From contig DANP01000010.1 in assembly GCA_002499905.1 (NCBI GenBank), positions 435 to 10,312 on the forward strand: a DNA stretch of 9,878 nt. The letters are read 5' to 3'. Positions 6,719-9,878 of this stretch are shown one piece after another (position 1 is the stretch's first letter; each line of letters starts with the position of its first letter). This DNA is from Methanolinea sp. UBA277 (GTDB lineage Archaea > Halobacteriota > Methanomicrobia > Methanomicrobiales > Methanospirillaceae). The translations under genes and the position numbers were made by a program. Below the pieces are notes generated by a model. It made no database searches, had not been told where the DNA came from, and saw nothing but the letters and a program-made list of their open reading frames with translations.

Positions 6719-7276
6719 TCACATCACGCTCTCGAGCTTCTGCTCGAGGAGATCGAGACCCCGCCTGATATCGTCAAGGTTTTTCCCCCCGGTCAGGATG
6801 ATCTTTCCCGAGCTGAAGAGGAGAGCGACGATCTTCGGATCCTTGAGCCGGTAGACCAGGCCCGGGAACTGCTCCGGCTCATACTCGATATTCTCAAGGT
6901 TCAGGGTGATGACCAGCTTGTTCAGGTTGATATATTTCCCGATGTCATAGGAACAGACGATATTGGTGATGGCAACCCGGGGGGTGTCGTAGGTCTCCAC
7001 GCCGGCATTCCGCATCTCCCGGATGATATGGGCGAGGCCGGTTGAGAGGGCCTGTTCGTCCCGGATGCCGGTCAGCACCACCTTTCCCGAGGAGAAGATG
7101 AGCGAGGCGATCTTTGGCTCCTTCATCCGCAGGACTGCGCCGGGGAACCGTTTTGTATTGAGCTCGCAGGAGTCCACCCGTTCTGCCACCTCGGCAAGAT
7201 TTATGGAATCGGCAATTGCCCCGGAGGCCACGATATTCTCGATCTTCAGCGAATCGTATTTCGCGGCGATCATCAT
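6719..7276 (-). CDS. tbp: TATA-binding protein (TBP), possibly a divergent paralogue
   Basis: This 185-residue protein consists of the two direct repeats of the TBP saddle, residues about 9-90 and 99-182. The four DNA-intercalating phenylalanines are present: F44 (RFPG) and F61 (LIFSSGK) in repeat 1, F137 (QFPG) and F154 (LLFSSGK) in repeat 2. So are the two central minor-groove asparagines, N14 (KIENIVAS) and N105 (AITNIVCS). It binds TATA boxes and recruits TFB and RNA polymerase. Repeat 2 is close to typical euryarchaeal TBP (EYEPEQFPGLVYRL), but parts of both repeats (GIRDEQALSTGLAHI, CSYDIGKYINLNKLVI) differ from the canonical form as I recall it, so this may be an additional TBP. Two ATGs stand in tandem at 7276 and 7273; no clear Shine-Dalgarno precedes them. 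It is convergent with lhr (one base between stops) and divergent from the first acyl-CoA synthetase. Confidence 0.95.
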   Translation of the reverse strand: MMIAAKYDSLKIENIVASGAIADSINLAEVAERVDSCELNTKRFPGAVLRMKEPKIASLIFSSGKVVLTGIRDEQALSTGLAHIIREMRNAGVETYDTPRVAITNIVCSYDIGKYINLNKLVITLNLENIEYEPEQFPGLVYRLKDPKIVALLFSSGKIILTGGKNLDDIRRGLDLLEQKLESVM

Positions 7277-7338
7277 CCAGTATATGAACCCCGGGACACG
7301 ATAATACTGTTGAAGTTTCTTATTCTCCCTGATTCCGG

Positions 7339-7358
7339 CCTGTTTTAAAAAAGACAGG
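7339..7358. promoter_or_regulatory. Near-palindrome over an AT core in the tbp / acyl-CoA synthetase divergent promoter
   Basis: The arms CCTGTTTT (7339-7346) and AAGACAGG (7351-7358) are reverse complements at 7 of 8 positions around an AAAA centre. The core TTTTAAAA (7343-7350) is a plausible TATA element in both directions: about 43-50 nt before the synthetase ATG at 7393 and about 70 nt before the tbp ATG. CCTGTTTTA recurs directly at 7385-7393, ending in the synthetase start codon. No Shine-Dalgarno precedes the synthetase ATG. Use as a promoter with operator is inferred. Confidence 0.45.
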
Positions 7359-7392
7359 TTGATGTCGGATCACTGCCAACTTTTCCTGTTTT

Positions 7393-9051
7393 ATGATTGA
7401 CAGGTATCCCGACTACGAGGAACTCTGCCGGGACTTCCGGATAGAGGTCCCGAAATACTATAACTTCAGCTTCGATGTGATCGATGCATGGGCCGAGAAG
7501 GACCGGAACAAGCTGGCCATGATCTGGGTCAACCAGCAGGGTGAGGAGAAGAAATACTCGTTCCGGGACCTGAAGAACCTCTCCAACCAGGCGGCAAACA
7601 TCCTGATCAAGTATGGCATCCAGAAGGGCGACCGGGTGCTCCTGATGCTCCCGCGGATCCCGGAGTGGTGGATCTTCGTCATCGCCCTGATCAAGCTCGG
7701 TGCGGTACTCTGCCCCTGCCCGACCATGCTCACCCCGAAGGATATCCGGTACCGGCTGAATGCCGGGAAGTTCAAGATGATCATCACCAATCTCGAGAAC
7801 TCGGCAAAGGTGGAAGAGGTCACCGAGGAGTGCTCCACCCTGACCTGCCGGTTCCTGGTCGACGGGGAGCTTCCCGGATGGGTGGGTTTCCCGAACGAGC
7901 TCCTCTATCCTGCCCCGGTCTCCTTCCGGTCGGTCAGCCTGCCGTCGGGGAAGAAGACGCTCGCGACCGACCCGATGCTGATTTACTTCACCTCGGGGAC
8001 CACCGGGGAGCCGAAGATGGTGCTCCACAACCAGAGCTACCCCCTCGGCCACGTCGTCACCGCCCGGCTCTGGCAGGACGTGTCGGAGCAGGATGTCCAC
8101 TTCACCTCCTCTGATACCGGGTGGGCGAAGTGCGCCTGGGGCAAGATCTTCGGCCAGTGGATCTGCGGGGCCTGTATCTTCGTGTACGATGTGCGGGGCA
8201 AGTTCAAGGCAACCGAACTCCTGCCGCTCCTGGAGAAGTACGAGATCTCCACCTTCTGCGTTCCGCCGACCATCTACCGGATGCTGATCCTTGCCGATCT
8301 CGAGAAGTTCGATCTGCGCGAGCTCCGCCGCTGCACCAGTGCCGGGGAGCCGCTTAATCCCGAAGTGGTCCGGGTCTGGATGGAGGGGACAGGCCAGACC
8401 ATCTCTGAGGGATACGGCCAGACCGAGACCGTCTGCTGCGTCGGCACCTTCCGGGGGATGGAGACCAGGCCGGGTTCAATGGGGCGGCCGGCACCGGGAT
8501 GGCACGTAGAACTCCATGATGACGAAGGAAATCCGGTCGAGCAGGGCGAGGAGGGACGGATCGCGATCGGCCTCAATCCCCGGCCCGTGGGCCTCTTTGT
8601 CGAGTATATCAACAGCCCTGAGGCAAACGCGGCCTCGTTCGTGAACGGGTTCTACTATACCGGTGACAAGGCATACAACGATGCCGACGGCTACTTCTGG
8701 TTTGTCGGACGTGACGATGACATCATCAAAAGCTCGGGGTACCGTATCGGCCCCTTCGAGGTGGAGAGTGCGCTGCTCGAACACCCTGCCGTCCAGGAGT
8801 CTGCAGTGGTGGGCTCGCCTGACCTGATCCGGGGCGTGATCGTGAAGGCCTTCATCGTGCTCAAACCCGGGTACGAGCCGTCCGAGACCCTGATCAAGGA
8901 CATCCAGTCCCATGTCCGCCGGTCCACTGCTCCTTACAAGTACCCGCGGGCCATCGAGTTCGTCGACGAACTCCCCAAGACCCTCTCCGGGAAGATCAGG
9001 CGGAACGAGCTCCGGCAGCGGGAGATGCAGAAGTCCCTGGCCGAAGAGTGA
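7393..9051 (+). CDS. AMP-forming medium-chain acyl-CoA synthetase (ACSM/Acs-like), copy 1
   Basis: This complete 552-residue adenylate-forming enzyme converts a carboxylic acid, ATP and CoA into acyl-CoA, AMP and pyrophosphate. Visible motifs are the P-loop TSGTTGEPK (200-208), YGQTET (341-346), YYTGD with the ribose-binding D425, the hinge region FVGRDDD (R440 onward), the CoA-side SSGYRIGPFEVE, and the C-terminal catalytic lysine in KTLSGKIRR (K534). Overall it resembles the medium-chain acyl-CoA synthetases of methanogens, one of which in Methanosarcina activates branched or medium-chain acids, rather than the longer acetyl-CoA synthetases. The exact substrate cannot be read from sequence. 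The length fits the family. The protein is cytoplasmic. The ATG at 7393 lacks a Shine-Dalgarno, consistent with a short-leader archaeal transcript. A paralogue follows in the same orientation after 123 bp. Confidence 0.92.
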   Translation: MIDRYPDYEELCRDFRIEVPKYYNFSFDVIDAWAEKDRNKLAMIWVNQQGEEKKYSFRDLKNLSNQAANILIKYGIQKGDRVLLMLPRIPEWWIFVIALIKLGAVLCPCPTMLTPKDIRYRLNAGKFKMIITNLENSAKVEEVTEECSTLTCRFLVDGELPGWVGFPNELLYPAPVSFRSVSLPSGKKTLATDPMLIYFTSGTTGEPKMVLHNQSYPLGHVVTARLWQDVSEQDVHFTSSDTGWAKCAWGKIFGQWICGACIFVYDVRGKFKATELLPLLEKYEISTFCVPPTIYRMLILADLEKFDLRELRRCTSAGEPLNPEVVRVWMEGTGQTISEGYGQTETVCCVGTFRGMETRPGSMGRPAPGWHVELHDDEGNPVEQGEEGRIAIGLNPRPVGLFVEYINSPEANAASFVNGFYYTGDKAYNDADGYFWFVGRDDDIIKSSGYRIGPFEVESALLEHPAVQESAVVGSPDLIRGVIVKAFIVLKPGYEPSETLIKDIQSHVRRSTAPYKYPRAIEFVDELPKTLSGKIRRNELRQREMQKSLAEE

Positions 9052-9123
9052 GGCCGTTTCACCGGATACAGGGGTTTCCAAGGATCTCACTTTTTCAGCG
9101 GTTGCCGTCCCCTGCCCTCCTCC

Positions 9124-9138
9124 CTGATATAAAAGACA
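9124..9138 (+). promoter_or_regulatory. Putative promoter element of the second acyl-CoA synthetase
   Basis: The stretch reads CTGATATAAAAGACA and contains a good archaeal TATA box (GATATAAAA). Its AAAAGACA part (9131-9138) ends 36 nt before the ATG at 9175. The same AAAAGACA (7349-7356) ends 36 nt before the ATG of the first synthetase. The matching spacing supports a shared promoter layout and favours 9175 as the start. A T5 run at 9091-9095 upstream could help end the first gene's transcript, but no stem was found. Confidence 0.5.
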
Positions 9139-9174
9139 CCTTAAAGACGCACCGGGAAAAACATATCAGTTCAT

Positions 9175-9878
9175 ATGCCAGGCGCCGGTCATACTATGGA
9201 CAACTACGAGGAGACCTACCGGAATTTCCGGATCGAGGTCCCCGAATACTACAACTTCGGTTTTGATGTGATCGACAGGCTCGGCCTTGCCGACCGGAAC
9301 AGGCTGGCCATGATCTGGGTGAACCAGGAGGGGAAGGAGAAGACCTTCACCTTCCGCCAGCTGATGAACCTCTCCAACTCGGCGGCAAACATGCTCCTGA
9401 AGTACGGGGTCAAGAAGGGCGACCGGGTCATCATCATGCTCCCACGGGTCCCGGAGTGGTGGATCTTCGCCATCGCCTGCATCAAGCTCGGAGCGGTCTT
9501 CTGCCCCTGCCCGACGATGCTCACCACGAAGGACCTCCGCTACCGGATCAATGCCGCAAAGATCAAGATGATCGTCACCGACGCGGAAAACGCCCCCAAG
9601 GTGGAGGAGATCTGCAACGACTGCCCGACGCTTGCCGGCCGGCTGGTCACCGACGCCCACCTCCCCGGCTGGGTGAGCTACATCGAGGAGACTACCTACC
9701 CCGCCCCGGTCTCCCGGAGCCTGGTGAAAGTCGCCGGCATGGAGAAGACGAAGAGCACCGACCCGATGGTGATCTACTTTACCTCCGGCACCACCGGGGA
9801 GCCGAAGATGGTGCTCCACAACCATGCCCTCCCCCTCGGCCATGTCACCACCGGCGCCTTCTGGCTTGATTTAAAGGA
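9175..9878 (+). CDS. AMP-forming medium-chain acyl-CoA synthetase, copy 2 (cut by window end)
   Basis: The frame is open from the ATG at 9175 to the right edge, giving 234 codons plus two bases, so only the N-terminal two fifths are visible. It aligns without gaps to copy 1 from the NYEETYRNFRIEVPEYYNF stretch onward, about two thirds identical by eye. It shares the CPCPTMLT segment and the P-loop FTSGTTGEPKMVLHN, where 35 bases are identical between the genes (7999-8033 and 9790-9824). It should activate a carboxylic acid to its CoA thioester like copy 1. Divergence around the linker (VSRSLVKVAGMEKTKS) is the most evident difference. A second in-frame ATG at 9196 would remove 7 residues (MPGAGHT); 9175 is preferred because the promoter spacing then equals that of copy 1. 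Neither start has a convincing ribosome binding site. The adenylation motifs past the P-loop and the catalytic lysine lie outside the window. Confidence 0.9.
   Translation, partial: MPGAGHTMDNYEETYRNFRIEVPEYYNFGFDVIDRLGLADRNRLAMIWVNQEGKEKTFTFRQLMNLSNSAANMLLKYGVKKGDRVIIMLPRVPEWWIFAIACIKLGAVFCPCPTMLTTKDLRYRINAAKIKMIVTDAENAPKVEEICNDCPTLAGRLVTDAHLPGWVSYIEETTYPAPVSRSLVKVAGMEKTKSTDPMVIYFTSGTTGEPKMVLHNHALPLGHVTTGAFWLDLK

Noticed and set aside
7345..8100. 251-codon minus-strand frame opposite the first acyl-CoA synthetase, and its counterpart at 9166-9843
   Set aside because: The two resemble each other only because the paralogous genes above them do; no independent start signal or domain is visible.
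9085..9100. Possible terminator (T5 run) after the first acyl-CoA synthetase
   Set aside because: Only five Ts and no convincing stem; archaeal T-tract termination is possible but cannot be supported here.

Overview
The window looks like chromosome from a GC-rich euryarchaeal methanogen, most likely order Methanomicrobiales. The basis is an archaeal TATA-binding protein, an archaeal Lhr helicase beside a COG1407 phosphoesterase and an RPA-associated OB-fold protein, a secreted SBBP/PKD surface protein, archaeal TATA-type promoters, and methanogen-type medium-chain acyl-CoA synthetases. The order is an inference from protein style; no rRNA is present to confirm it. There are no tRNA or rRNA genes, CRISPR arrays, insertion sequences or integrases.

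Layout: (1) Positions 1-2288, minus strand: the N-terminal 762 residues of a large secreted protein (signal peptide, DUF7948-like domain, seven SBBP repeats, start of a PKD domain), running off the left edge. (2) Positions 2289-2544: an AT-rich divergent intergenic region with a promoter for the surface gene, imperfect repeats around it and a long imperfect inverted repeat. (3) Positions 2545-6717, plus strand: a compact three-gene operon made of an RPA-associated OB-fold/winged-helix protein, a calcineurin-like phosphoesterase and the Lhr helicase. The genes are linked by 4-bp and about 23-bp overlaps, so single-strand handling, a probable nuclease and a translocase/helicase are made together. 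(4) Positions 6719-7276, minus strand: a TATA-binding protein convergent with lhr, with one base between the two stop codons. (5) Positions 7277-7392: a divergent control region with a near-palindrome. (6) Positions 7393-9051 and 9175-9878 (cut by the right edge), plus strand: two tandem paralogous AMP-forming acyl-CoA synthetases, each with its own similar promoter.

Functionally the window combines an envelope protein, a DNA-repair module, a basal transcription factor that may be a secondary paralogue, and a duplicated fatty/branched acid activation gene. The parts most worth follow-up are the repair operon (no RPA gene within the window), the structured region before it, the divergent tbp, and the shared promoter element in front of the two synthetases.
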